This document shows, piece by piece, positions 22,398-30,980 of a stretch of DNA of 39,567 nucleotides. The notes below the pieces were generated by a model. The model saw nothing but the letters and a program-made list of their open reading frames with translations, was not told where the DNA came from and searched no databases. A program made the position numbers and the translations under genes. The stretch is taken from the IMG/VR virus record IMGVR_UViG_3300044648_000335, positions 1 to 39,567 of that record. The stretch is one strand, 5' to 3'. Within the stretch, counting starts at the first letter, position 1. Every line of letters starts with the position of its first letter. The stretch is from a virus.

Positions 22398-23876
22398 CTA
22401 GGCGTTCGTGATCTGGTCAGAGGAAGCGCGGACCGCGAGGTTCAACTGCACTCGCTCCGCGACCGGCGGTGTCTTGATCTCCGCGTACGCCTTCAGCCAG
22501 CCCTCACCGAGCGACTGTTCGCTGTTGATCGACGGGAATCGCGTGTCGATCAGGAACGCCTCTGCGGCGGTGTCGCCGTACAGGTTGCCGTCGATACGTT
22601 CGCGCTCGGACACGGCGTTCAGGCCGGACGACAGGTCGACGAGGATGCCCTTGTCGCCCTTCACGCGCCGACCAACGTACGCCTCGAGCACGACCTGGGC
22701 GAGGGCGCGCCAGCGCATCACGACGCGGGTGCCGTTGACCCACTTGTAGGCCGGGTGCGCGAACGTGTCCGCAAGGGTGCGAGCACCGTAGATTCGGGGC
22801 CGGCGGTTGACGCGGGCGACCACGATGTGGCCGGCCTCGTTCAGTGCTTCGCGTTCGTCGTCGGTGTACGTCGCTTCGACGTCCATCACGTACGACGACT
22901 CGCCGTAGTTGGCGCCCATCGGCGGCTGGCCGACCCCTTCGGTGGCGTCGGTGTATGCAGCACGGCCGGACCAGAACGCGGATGCCGGAACCCATCGGAT
23001 GCCGCCGCCGGGCGACGGGACACGTACGCGCGGCCCGACGGTGAAGCCCCACTGGCCGTTGCCGGCTTCGCGAAGGACTGCGTCGTGCGACAGGATCTGC
23101 GCGGCGTTCCACGTCGGGTCGACATCGAGAACAGCGATCCGCTGACAGCGGGTGTCGGATGCCTTCTCCAACATCGCGAGGTGCACGTCGTCGTCGCCGT
23201 TGCCGGGCGCGACGAGCTGGCCGGTGCCGTACTCCGCGGTGATCCTGTCGAGCGCGGTGCTGTAGGCGTCCGCGTCGACGTTGGCGGCATCATCGGCGCC
23301 GCCGGCAGCGGCGGAAGCGGCAGCCACGACGGGAAGCGAGTCGGTGGCGCCCGCGGTGAGGGTGCCGTACTGCCGGACGCCCGAGACGGGGCCGTCAAGC
23401 GGAACGTCTGCCCACCAGGCGAGCAGTTCGCTGCGTGTCGCGAACGCGGGCGACTGGCCGACGATCTCGTCGTCGAGAGTCACCACGATCCGAATGCGGG
23501 CGCTTCCTGCATCGACGACCTCGACCTTGACGCTGTTGCCCCAAGCGCCCGGGCTCGACGCGGTGAACGTCACGGCCGTTCCGGACGGGGTACCGACGAG
23601 TGCCTTGCTGGCGGTCGTGGCAGCGGGGCCGACGACTCGGACGACGTAGGCGCGAGCCAGGCCGGTCTGAAACATCGTCTCGACCGCGTCGTGCAACACC
23701 CCGTTGGCGGGCCTGGCGCCGTGGGAGCGCAGCAGCGCACCGTACGACTCGACCAGTGTCGGTGTGAGGGGCCCGCGGGGGGTCTGTCCGATCACGAACG
23801 CAACGCCGGTGTCGGACGTGACGCCGGCGGCCTCCGCGACGTCAAGGATGTTCAGTTCTGCGCCGGGAAGGGGCAC
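22398..23876 (-). CDS. Tail sheath protein
   Basis: The 492-residue product starts VPLPGAELNILDVAEAAGVT at a GTG with GGAGG 8 nt upstream. It contains the typical sheath parts: the early TDTGVAFVIGQTPRGPLTPT region, ARAYVVRVVGPAAT, an exposed beta domain, and the conserved C-terminal tube-contacting domain (TFAHPAYKWVNGTRVVMRW, AEIKTPPVAERVQLNLAVR). It makes the virion a myovirus. Confidence 0.9.
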   Translation of the reverse strand: MPLPGAELNILDVAEAAGVTSDTGVAFVIGQTPRGPLTPTLVESYGALLRSHGARPANGVLHDAVETMFQTGLARAYVVRVVGPAATTASKALVGTPSGTAVTFTASSPGAWGNSVKVEVVDAGSARIRIVVTLDDEIVGQSPAFATRSELLAWWADVPLDGPVSGVRQYGTLTAGATDSLPVVAAASAAAGGADDAANVDADAYSTALDRITAEYGTGQLVAPGNGDDDVHLAMLEKASDTRCQRIAVLDVDPTWNAAQILSHDAVLREAGNGQWGFTVGPRVRVPSPGGGIRWVPASAFWSGRAAYTDATEGVGQPPMGANYGESSYVMDVEATYTDDEREALNEAGHIVVARVNRRPRIYGARTLADTFAHPAYKWVNGTRVVMRWRALAQVVLEAYVGRRVKGDKGILVDLSSGLNAVSERERIDGNLYGDTAAEAFLIDTRFPSINSEQSLGEGWLKAYAEIKTPPVAERVQLNLAVRASSDQITNA

Positions 23877-23879
23877 GGT

Positions 23880-24077
23880 CTAGTCCTCCTCGGACTGCTG
23901 GTTGTCCCCGGGGCTGGGGGTGCGCTTGTTGCGCGTGTCGGGCGCCTTGACGGCCAGTCCGGCACCGATGAGGTGCTCGGCGGTGGCGTTGTCGATGTCG
24001 CGCGGCGGGTCGCCGAGCGCCATTGCCTGGTTCTCCACGATCTGTGGCGACAGGCCGGTGAATACGATGCGGGCCAT
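23880..24077 (-). CDS. Small late protein preceding the sheath (65 aa)
   Basis: I chose ATG 24077 (MARIVFTGLSPQIVENQAMA) because GAGAGG lies 8 nt upstream; an in-frame ATG at 24113 lacks an SD. The N-terminal half may be a small beta-alpha fold (DNATAEHLIGAGLAVK), and the tail is disordered and acidic. It ends 3 nt before the sheath GTG. It may be a neck or tail-completion helper; function unknown. The gap 24078-24152 holds only AT-richer sequence and a GGCTA/TAGCC inverted repeat. Confidence 0.6.
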   Translation of the reverse strand: MARIVFTGLSPQIVENQAMALGDPPRDIDNATAEHLIGAGLAVKAPDTRNKRTPSPGDNQQSEED

Positions 24078-24152
24078 TGCGGGTGCCTCTCGGCTAGCGG
24101 GGTCGTTAGCCATTAGCAGACTTCGCCAATGTACTAGCGAGATAGGACATCT

Positions 24153-24809
24153 TCACGATTGGCCCGAAGTGGGCGGGTGGGCGTGAAGTTCGAGGTTCGT
24201 GTTGACGACGACCGACTGGTTGCCCTGGTCGTCGCCGTCGGGCTGCGGCCAGGGCGTTGTGACGAGACGTCCGTGGGTCGAGAACGCGGGGCCGGCCAAG
24301 ACCTCGAACCGCTGCGTGGTGAGGCCACCGGTCGGCAGAAGAACGGTCGAGGTGCCGCCGACCCACTCAACGGTGTCGATGACGTCGGAATGGTCGACGG
24401 CGTGGTTGTCCACACATGCGGCGATGGCGGCGCCGTAGATCGATGCGAGGCGGTATGCCATGCCGGGGTCGGTGTCGTCGCAGAGCGCGGCGACCTGAAC
24501 GTCCCACCATGGGTAGACCTCGCCGTCGGATCGCCGGTCGGGGGTGCGGGTGGTGCCGGAGCACGCGACCATGACGCGCGGGATCTGTTCTTCAGGCATG
24601 CCGTCTTCGCCGCGCAGAACACCGATCCACTTGGGGCGCTGGACGGGCTTGGGGTCGCCTTGCTGGCGGGCAGTTTCGTCGAGCCAGCCGATGAGCCGCT
24701 GAAACAGGCAGGTGCCGACGGACTGAGCGATCTGCCAGCCGTCGACGATCGGCCCGGCCTGCCGCGCCTGCCGGTCCTCGAGCGTCATCGGGTACAGCGG
24801 TACGGCCAT
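24153..24809 (-). CDS. Tail completion / terminator-type protein
   Basis: The 218-residue product starts MAVPLYPMTLEDRQARQAGP, with ATG coupled to the upstream gene by TGATG. It has beta and helix mixture (EVYPWWDVQVAALCDDTDPG, YRLASIYGAAIAACVDN) and a C-terminal strand region (TQRFEVLAGPAFSTHG). It stands between the gpG/gp10-like protein and the sheath, where tail terminator proteins are found. No exact family is recognised. Confidence 0.55.
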   Translation of the reverse strand: MAVPLYPMTLEDRQARQAGPIVDGWQIAQSVGTCLFQRLIGWLDETARQQGDPKPVQRPKWIGVLRGEDGMPEEQIPRVMVACSGTTRTPDRRSDGEVYPWWDVQVAALCDDTDPGMAYRLASIYGAAIAACVDNHAVDHSDVIDTVEWVGGTSTVLLPTGGLTTQRFEVLAGPAFSTHGRLVTTPWPQPDGDDQGNQSVVVNTNLELHAHPPTSGQS

Positions 24810-25279
24810 CAGATCGACGCGTTCCGGTCGTTCGAAAGCGCGTACGCCTGGAGGATGCGAACGATGTACCGCCGGGAACCTTCGGGCGGCTCAACCGGCC
24901 GGCGTTGCGGAACACCTTTGCCCTGCTGGTGGTACTTCGCGTATGGCACGAGGGTGCCCCACCACATCGCGTCGCGGTTCTCGATTTGAAGGTGCTCTTC
25001 GTGATCGTCGATCGTGAGGGAGTCCTCAAGACGGCCGGTGGCGCGGAGAATGTCGGACGGCTGCCCCAACGCCTGCTTGCGCTTGAGGGTGGACGGTGCG
25101 AGCTCATCCCAGCCGCCAGACCCGTACACGCCGTGCGAGTCAAACTGGCGCTTCGCACCACGCGCCAGATGCTTTGCGACGTCGGGCCACACCGGCTCCC
25201 AGTTCTCGATGTTGTTCTTGACCCGGCCGAGATCGCGAGAGATCGGGGTGTCGCCAAGGATCTCGATGTCCAAGCGCAT
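24809..25279 (-). CDS. Mu gpG-like / HK97 gp10-like virion morphogenesis protein
   Basis: The 156-residue protein reads MRLDIEILGDTPISRDLGRV. It includes FDSHGVYGSGGWDELAPSTL and LVPYAKYHQQGKGVPQRR, with the family motif H-Q-G-x-G-x-P-x-R near residue 120. Such proteins complete the head-tail interface. Its place between connector and tail genes agrees. Confidence 0.8.
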   Translation of the reverse strand: MRLDIEILGDTPISRDLGRVKNNIENWEPVWPDVAKHLARGAKRQFDSHGVYGSGGWDELAPSTLKRKQALGQPSDILRATGRLEDSLTIDDHEEHLQIENRDAMWWGTLVPYAKYHQQGKGVPQRRPVEPPEGSRRYIVRILQAYALSNDRNASI

Positions 25280-25283
25280 CAGA

Positions 25284-25814
25284 TCACCACGGTGTCTTCA
25301 GCCCAAGCTGCGGCGGATACGGCCAGCACGGCAACGGGTCGCCACCAGGCACACGACCGGTCGGCCGCAATGCCGTGCCGGCGCCTGGGATGTCCGGCCC
25401 GTCAGGGTCCGGGGGGCAGTGCTCTGCGATGTCGTGGGCAAGCGACAGGGCGCTGTCGTCCCATAGCTGCCGGAGCGCCGAGACCGCACCATCGGTCGCG
25501 TCAGCGCCTTGGGTGCGGTAGCTGATCTCGACGAGCCGAGCGGCGAGGAACACGACCTTGTTTGCGGCCTCTGCCTTGAGTCCGTCGGCGCATGGGTCGC
25601 GGTGCCCGGACATCGACCGGAAGTCGAGCGCCGCCATCCTGATCAGCCGCTCGACCTGTGTCTTCGTCGGCGACGATGTTGCTGAGAAGTCCTCCCCCAC
25701 CCCGGACGCAGGGGTGCCACCGAAGTCGCCTTCGATGCCCTGCGTCCGGGTTCTGGTGCGCAGGATGGCCGCAACGTCTGCGGTCACCGGCCACCATGTG
25801 GGGTCGATCGCCAC
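25284..25814 (-). CDS. Head-tail connector-like protein
   Basis: GTG 25814 gives 176 residues starting MAIDPTWWPVTADVAAILRT (formyl-Met). The core is helical (QVERLIRMAALDFRSMSGH, AANKVVFLAARLVEISY), similar in layout to gp6/gp15-type adaptor proteins; the tail is Pro-rich. Position after the capsid genes supports an adaptor role. The exact family is not certain. Confidence 0.6.
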   Translation of the reverse strand: MAIDPTWWPVTADVAAILRTRTRTQGIEGDFGGTPASGVGEDFSATSSPTKTQVERLIRMAALDFRSMSGHRDPCADGLKAEAANKVVFLAARLVEISYRTQGADATDGAVSALRQLWDDSALSLAHDIAEHCPPDPDGPDIPGAGTALRPTGRVPGGDPLPCWPYPPQLGLKTPW

Positions 25815-25817
25815 CAG

Positions 25818-26129
25818 TTAGTCCTGGAGCGCCTTGATGATGTGGTCGCGGATCGCGTCCTTCGCGGTTGTGTCCGCCGGGATCGCGACGCCCTTGACCT
25901 TCGCGAACGCGCGAAGGTCGGCGATCGTCATGTCGCCGATCGACTTGTCCGGCGTGGCAACCTCGATCGGCTCATCCGTCCGTGACGCGACCCCGAGGTT
26001 CACCCACCGGCTCGCGACACGCTCAGGCACGTCCACGACGTCACCGCGGCGGGCAAAGGACGGCTGCCCGCCCTTGCGGTTCGCGTTCGGGACCGGCACA
26101 TACGCGCCGGTGATGAGCACCTCCGGCAT
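25818..26129 (-). CDS. Small head protein with HeH/Rho-N-like C-terminus (103 aa)
   Basis: The first half (MPEVLITGAYVPVPNANRKG; GDVVDVPERVASRWVNLGVA) is of the type seen in small proteins following phage capsid genes. The C-terminal part (MTIADLRAFAKVKGVAIPAD then AKDAIRDHIIKALQD) has the helix-extended-helix pattern of SAP/HeH domains, which can bind DNA or proteins. It lies directly after the major capsid gene. The role is probably in head assembly. Confidence 0.65.
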   Translation of the reverse strand: MPEVLITGAYVPVPNANRKGGQPSFARRGDVVDVPERVASRWVNLGVASRTDEPIEVATPDKSIGDMTIADLRAFAKVKGVAIPADTTAKDAIRDHIIKALQD

Positions 26130-26132
26130 CGG

Positions 26133-27026
26133 TCAGACGCCGGTGAGCTGGAGCAGCGCGTACGGGTTGTCGACGACGTGGACCATGCGGCCCGACGTCT
26201 GCACGAACGTGCCCTCGATCTCCGGCTCGCGCCAGGTCTCGATGCCGATCATCTTCTCCCAGTACGTCCCGCCGGCCTGGCCGCGGGCGGCGAGGATCGG
26301 AGAGCCTTCCGGGACGGTCGTCGTCTGCACGAACGTGCCCGCCGTGCCACCCCAGAACCGCTGCGGCTGACCGTCGTAGATGATCTCGAGCGTGACGTAG
26401 TCGTTCGGGTGGATCAACAGGACGTCGAAGACGCCGCCGATCAGCGCGACCCGGCCGGCGGCGCGAGCGCGCGCCAAGTCAGCGTGCGGCCACTCCGTGT
26501 AGGGCGTCTCGCCGGTGCCGTTGGACACCACGTCGGCCCAAGCCGAAGCCGCGGGAGTCGTCCGGCTGTACTGGGTGATCGCCTCGGTGATCGCGGCGAC
26601 GCCGAGACGCTCGACCTTGTCGGCCATGGTGTTGCCGAGCTTGGTCTGCTCGCGGTTCATGAACCGCATGTCATTGCGGTCGCGCTTCTCGTCGGAGAAG
26701 AGCAGCTTGCCGCCGACCTTCACGACGCGCTTGATCGCGGGGATGGGCTCGTCGCCGTTCAGGAGCGGGAACTGCGAGAGCTCGCCGATCTCCTGCACGT
26801 CACGGTCGAGGAACTCCTCGGCGGGCTGCGCGATGTCGAACACGACAGCGCCGCCGGAGGTGGAGCCACCGTTGGACAGGACGTCGCCGAGGATGTAGTT
26901 CGCGGACGCGACGCCGAGAACGTCGCGCAGGATGCGGCGCGGCTGGTTGAGCAGGAGCGGAACGGAGATCGATCCGTCCGTGCCGATCGCGGTGCCGTCG
27001 GCTGCGAAGGGGCTGTTGGTAGGCAT
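26133..27026 (-). CDS. Major capsid protein
   Basis: The 297-residue product starts MPTNSPFAADGTAIGTDGSI. A long helical region (RDRNDMRFMNREQTKLGNTM, VERLGVAAITEAITQYSRT) is followed by beta-rich parts (DVLLIHPNDYVTLEIIYDG, MIGIETWREPEIEGTFVQT), consistent with the HK97 fold. It follows protease/scaffold and decoration genes. The Mu-type head order (portal-MuF, I, capsid) supports it. Confidence 0.85.
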   Translation of the reverse strand: MPTNSPFAADGTAIGTDGSISVPLLLNQPRRILRDVLGVASANYILGDVLSNGGSTSGGAVVFDIAQPAEEFLDRDVQEIGELSQFPLLNGDEPIPAIKRVVKVGGKLLFSDEKRDRNDMRFMNREQTKLGNTMADKVERLGVAAITEAITQYSRTTPAASAWADVVSNGTGETPYTEWPHADLARARAAGRVALIGGVFDVLLIHPNDYVTLEIIYDGQPQRFWGGTAGTFVQTTTVPEGSPILAARGQAGGTYWEKMIGIETWREPEIEGTFVQTSGRMVHVVDNPYALLQLTGV

Positions 27027-27043
27027 GTTGGGTTCCCTTCTGC

Positions 27044-27439
27044 CTAGACGAGCTGGACGAAGACGAAGTCATCGGTGGCCGCTGCTGCGGTCCACGCGAT
27101 GCCGAGTGCGGTGCCACGACCGGCGACCGTGACGGCCTTGCCGGCGGCGGTCGTGGTGACGTAGTCGCCCGCGGCGATGGCGGCGGACGCCTGGACCGGG
27201 ACGACGTTGCCGGGTGCGGCAAACGTGACGGAGCCACCGACGGCTCCGTCGTACAGCGCGACGCCGACGACGGGGTCGGTCGCGGCGGTTGCGTGGTTGA
27301 TCTTGAGCGGGTCGCCGTTCGGGAACGGGATGACCGCTGCTCCGGCGGCCTTGACGAATCGGCCGGCGACGACGGCGGTTGTCAGGACGCGACCGGTGAA
27401 GGTCGGGCCGGAGAGGTGGAGCGGGCTAACGGCAGGCAT
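27044..27439 (-). CDS. Capsid decoration / stabilising protein (DUF2190-like)
   Basis: The 131-residue, Ala/Val-rich beta protein starts MPAVSPLHLSGPTFTGRVLT. The middle includes DPVVGVALYDGAVGGSVTF and AIAAGDYVTTTAAGKAVTVA, typical of small beta-sandwich capsid cement proteins. It lies between scaffold and capsid. Coupled to the protease stop by TGATG. Confidence 0.75.
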   Translation of the reverse strand: MPAVSPLHLSGPTFTGRVLTTAVVAGRFVKAAGAAVIPFPNGDPLKINHATAATDPVVGVALYDGAVGGSVTFAAPGNVVPVQASAAIAAGDYVTTTAAGKAVTVAGRGTALGIAWTAAAATDDFVFVQLV

Positions 27440-28551
27440 CAGTTGCCCTCCTGTGGGATGACGCCGCGGTCGCGGAGCCGCTGGATCTGTGCGCCGCTGA
27501 GCAGGCGCGTGGACACGCCCGTCTCCTCGTCGGCGTTGCTGTCGCCGGGGGTGGACGCGGCGATGCGACCGACCGGCGGCGCGTCGTGCGTGCCCTCGGG
27601 CAGCAGGTCGCAGATGGCGCGGGTGCGGGCGGGGTCCTCGCGGTACTGCGCTGCGATGGACTCCTCCGACGCGCGGGCGATGCGGCCGGCGGCGACGAGC
27701 TGGCCGACGTACTCGTTGGCCTCTCGCTCGGTTCGCTCGGACACGAGGTCGTCGACCTGCGCGAGGCGGGTCTGGAGGTCGTCGTAGACGCCCTGCTCGA
27801 CGAGGACGAAGCCCTCGGGGATGGCAGGGGCCGCGGGCGGGGCGGCAGGAGCGGCGGCCTCGGGGGCCGGGGTCGGCTCCGGGGTCGGGGTGGGCGTGGG
27901 CTGCTCCGGCGCGGCGGCCTGAGCTTCGGGTGCCAGGGCCGGGGTCGGCTCGGCGGGTGCGGGAGAGGGCACAGGTGCCTCCTGTCGCGGGTTGTCAGGA
28001 CCGGCCGGAGCCGGGGTGTCACGCCCAAGGGCGCAAACGATTCGGTGCCGCGATGCGAGGACGGGGGCGTCCTCGGGTGCGGGTTCGCGGTCCGGGGTCA
28101 TGCCCCAGAGCTCGGCGATGTCCTCGAGCGTCTCGACGGCCGGCAGTTCGCGGCCCAGGAGGGCGATGCCGTCGATGACGAGGCGGTGCGTGATGCCGGT
28201 CGCGGTCGCGAGGTTCGTCCACGACTCGACGGACCGGGAGGGGAAGTGCGCGTGCATCGTGTCTGCCAGGAGCGGCGGGACGTGGAAGTCGGCGAGGAGC
28301 GTCCGGCCTTCGTTGGTGGTGCGAAGGCCGGACGCCCAGCCGACGGCGACGCTGCCGGCGTCGGAGCCGGGCGTGTCGCGCGCTGCGTCGTGGCCGATCC
28401 AGATCCGTGGGAGGCGGATGGCGGGGTCGTTGACCGCTTCGACGGCGGCGGCGAGGTCGTCGGGGCCGACGTTCCAGGTGCCGGTGGAGGCTTCCCATTC
28501 GCCGACGTCGACGATGGGGATTCCGCGCAGGACGCGCATCTCGCGGGGCAT
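27439..28551 (-). CDS. Mu I-like capsid protease with scaffold domain
   Basis: This 370-residue protein has an N-terminal maturation-protease-like domain (about 1-175, with RIWIGHDAARDTPGS, LADFHVPPLL and AHFPSRSVESW). A Pro/Ala-rich linker follows (about 185-255), then a scaffold-like coiled C-terminus (GVYDDLQTRLAQVDDLVSER). Proteases of this type remove the scaffold during head maturation. The catalytic residues cannot be fixed by eye; the His/Ser-containing AHFPSRS is a candidate. An internal start could give a separate scaffold, as in Mu, but I see no strong SD. Confidence 0.7.
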   Translation of the reverse strand: MPREMRVLRGIPIVDVGEWEASTGTWNVGPDDLAAAVEAVNDPAIRLPRIWIGHDAARDTPGSDAGSVAVGWASGLRTTNEGRTLLADFHVPPLLADTMHAHFPSRSVESWTNLATATGITHRLVIDGIALLGRELPAVETLEDIAELWGMTPDREPAPEDAPVLASRHRIVCALGRDTPAPAGPDNPRQEAPVPSPAPAEPTPALAPEAQAAAPEQPTPTPTPEPTPAPEAAAPAAPPAAPAIPEGFVLVEQGVYDDLQTRLAQVDDLVSERTEREANEYVGQLVAAGRIARASEESIAAQYREDPARTRAICDLLPEGTHDAPPVGRIAASTPGDSNADEETGVSTRLLSGAQIQRLRDRGVIPQEGN

Positions 28552-30737
28552 CAGAGGCCCACCGTTGCCGGGGTTTCGTCAGCCATCACAAGCACCCAGG
28601 TGCAGCGGCAGCGCTCGCGGCCCTCGCACTCGATGTAGCCGGACGTCGGAAAGTCGCGACGGATGTCGTCCATGTCCGTGTACTCACGCCCGTCGGCCGC
28701 GAGGCAGTTCGGGCACGTGCGACCGTCCAGGAGCGACGAGTAGTACGCGGAGCGGACCTGGCCGTCGCCCCATGCCTGCGCGGACTGCGCGGACTGGCCG
28801 GCGTTCTGGGCGCGTGTGGCTGTAGCCCCTGACACGTCCTCGAGCAGCGCGTCGGTCAAGGTCGCCATGTCCTGCTCGACGAGTCGCGCGACGGTGGACG
28901 AGTTAGCGCCGGGCACTGCGAGCGCATCGGCGCGACGGGCGATCTGGTCAGCGACGGTGAACGCGAGCGTCTTCGACACGGCGCGGGCCTCGCGGGCGGC
29001 CTGCTCGTCGTAGTCGACATCGACCGGCGTGACGGTGACGCCCTGGCCGGCGGCGGCTTCGACAACGTGCGCGGCAGCGGTGTCGGCGAGGCCGGCGGCA
29101 ACGGTCGCCGCCTGATCGAGCAGTCGAGGTGCGACGGAACCGACCGCGGCGGCACGGGCAAGGTCGTGGAGCTCGTCGACAGCGGACGCGAGGTCCTCGA
29201 CGGCGGCGATCTCCGCAACGGAAGCCGAAATCATGTTGGTCCTGACGCGACGCCAGATCCCGAGGAGGGTGTCCCGCGCCGCAGCCCACGCCGTCTGGAT
29301 GCGCGCAAACGGCCACCGCGACGTGTCCTCCACGTCCGACAGGGGACGGGCGGCCTGCGGCACACCAGGAACGATGCCGGTGTCGCGCGCGACCGCGGCA
29401 GCGACCCGTTCGGTGTCGTGGGTGTGGGATGCGGCGACCGGCGCGGGGGAACCCCCCGGTCCGGACGCGCCGGCCGCGGCATCCTCGTTCCCGTCACTGA
29501 CGGGAAGGCTGTAGCGACGCGCGAACTCGGCGCGCGCCTCGGGGGACTCGTCGACCAGGCCCGCGTTCGCGAGGGCGGCCCAGTCCTGCGCGGTCAACGG
29601 CTCGGCGACCTGCGGGCGAGCCCACTCGATGCGCGGCAGGTCGTCGCTGGCGGGGTCCGCGCCGTTCCAGATCGCGTGACGGTGCAGCACCTGCTCGGTC
29701 AACGATTCGCAGACCCACTCGACGATGCTGTCTCGGGACTGCCACAGCAACTCGCCGAAGCTGTCACCCAACGCGCGGGAGCCGGTCGCGGACGTGCCGA
29801 GCGACATGATCTCGCCGCCCATCGTGCGAGCCATTTGCTCATCGTGGTACTTAATCGACGCGAGGATGTCGTGCGTCTTGCCGGTGACGCCCTGAAGGTG
29901 GAACTGTGCGCCATTGGGAAGGTTCAGGCCGGTGTCCTCGCCAGCCGCGACACCGGTAACGAGGCGCTCGTAGTCGACGCTATGGCCGGCGGACGCTTCG
30001 GCGGCAGCTTCGGTCCACGGGATGCCCATGCCGTTGCGCTGCGCCGCGATCAGGTCGACGCGCATCAGGCGGTCCTTTGACAGCCAGTGCGAGTACAAGG
30101 GCCGCAGCATCGACTCGCCATAGGGCATGTCGGGGTCCAGGCCCCACCGAAGGATCGCGAGGCGGGATGCGTAGAGCTCAAGCGGCTTCGGGCCGGTGAT
30201 CTGCTCGATGAGCTCGACGTCCGTGGAGCCCTGCACGAACTGCCACCGCGACAGCGAGCGCGGCGACAGGTAGACGAGGTCGGCGAGGTCCCAGACGCCG
30301 CGCTGTGGCTCGTCGCCAACGATCTCGAGGACGCTGTGCCCGATCGTCAGCGCTCGCAGGGTGTCGCGGAGGAGCCTGGAGCGGGTGGCGTGCCCGTTCT
30401 TCGGATCGAACGTCTCGACGTCCGGCGCATCAGCGACCGGCATTCCCATGCGGGCGGCTGCCTGGCCGACCCGGGCGGGGTCCATCGAGCCTGGGTTGAT
30501 CGTCAACACGTAGTTGTTGATCGGGAGCTTCAGCAGCCGCAGGAGCGCTGCGACCTGGCCGCTCTTGCCGATGCGGTCGTTCGTGTCGATCGAGGCGGGC
30601 CACCGAAGGTCGGGGACGTCTTCGCCGGACTCTTCCGCGAACGTCGACCACGCGGGAAGACCGGCACGCAACGGATCGTTCGTGCGGCCGGTCAGTTGGC
30701 CCTTGGGCGGGACCCTGGGATTGACGGATGTCGCCAC
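28551..30737 (-). CDS. Portal protein (DUF935-type) fused to MuF-like head domain
   Basis: The 728-residue protein has a portal domain in residues about 30-420 (NYVLTINPGSMDPARVGQAA, RLAILRWGLDPDMPYGESML, MGGEIMSLGTSATGSRALGD). The C-terminal quarter has the MuF/SPP1 gp7 signature (RTCPNCLAADGREYTDMDD, then GRERCRCTWV), normally a separate protein injected with DNA. GTG 30737 is the start (VATSVNPRVPPKG). TATCCT (30752-30747) ends 10 nt before it and may be a late -10. It opens the long structural operon. Confidence 0.85.
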   Translation of the reverse strand: MATSVNPRVPPKGQLTGRTNDPLRAGLPAWSTFAEESGEDVPDLRWPASIDTNDRIGKSGQVAALLRLLKLPINNYVLTINPGSMDPARVGQAAARMGMPVADAPDVETFDPKNGHATRSRLLRDTLRALTIGHSVLEIVGDEPQRGVWDLADLVYLSPRSLSRWQFVQGSTDVELIEQITGPKPLELYASRLAILRWGLDPDMPYGESMLRPLYSHWLSKDRLMRVDLIAAQRNGMGIPWTEAAAEASAGHSVDYERLVTGVAAGEDTGLNLPNGAQFHLQGVTGKTHDILASIKYHDEQMARTMGGEIMSLGTSATGSRALGDSFGELLWQSRDSIVEWVCESLTEQVLHRHAIWNGADPASDDLPRIEWARPQVAEPLTAQDWAALANAGLVDESPEARAEFARRYSLPVSDGNEDAAAGASGPGGSPAPVAASHTHDTERVAAAVARDTGIVPGVPQAARPLSDVEDTSRWPFARIQTAWAAARDTLLGIWRRVRTNMISASVAEIAAVEDLASAVDELHDLARAAAVGSVAPRLLDQAATVAAGLADTAAAHVVEAAAGQGVTVTPVDVDYDEQAAREARAVSKTLAFTVADQIARRADALAVPGANSSTVARLVEQDMATLTDALLEDVSGATATRAQNAGQSAQSAQAWGDGQVRSAYYSSLLDGRTCPNCLAADGREYTDMDDIRRDFPTSGYIECEGRERCRCTWVLVMADETPATVGL

Positions 30738-30807
30738 TCGTTAGCGAGGATAGCCAGCTTTCCGGCGTCTTTCGCTATTTGACCGTTCGGGTCGCTAGGT
30801 TTGGGGG

Positions 30808-30891
30808 GCACTTGTGGCGGAATGGGTAGACGCGGCCGGCTCAAGATCGGCAGCCTTTCGGGGCGTGAGGGTTCGATCCCCTCCAGGTGCA
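30808..30891 (+). tRNA. tRNA-Leu(CAA)
   Basis: Acceptor stem GCACTTG/CAGGTGC with A73 and no encoded CCA. Anticodon stem GCCGG/TCGGC with loop CTCAAGA, anticodon CAA (30842-30844), decodes UUG. A long variable arm and a T arm (GAGGG TTCGATC CCCTC) confirm a class II tRNA. It is on the plus strand, opposite to all neighbouring genes. TAGGTT (30796-30801) ends 7 nt before G1, so transcription could begin at the mature 5' end. UUG is normally rare in such GC-rich genomes. Confidence 0.93.
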
Positions 30892-30940
30892 TTAGCCGGC
30901 CGACAGTGCGCCGCCACCTGGCGACGCCGTTCCTGGTGAA

Positions 30941-30954
30941 GAGCCCCGGGGCTC
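30941..30954. repeat. 14-bp perfect palindrome downstream of tRNA
   Basis: GAGCCCCGGGGCTC lies 50 nt after the tRNA. It may act as a processing signal, a terminator or a protein site. There is no loop or U-tract, so the role is open. Confidence 0.45.
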
Positions 30955-30980
30955 AGGGAAGTCGGTCGGCCCCCGCCACT

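Noticed and set aside
24078-24152. Leaderless start at ATG 24113
   Set aside because: No TANNNT box at the required distance. ATG 24077 has a good SD.
30808-30891. The tRNA as the integration site (attachment site)
   Set aside because: It is complete, far from the integrase (over 23 kb) and inside the phage gene order. I found no repeated tRNA end near the integrase.
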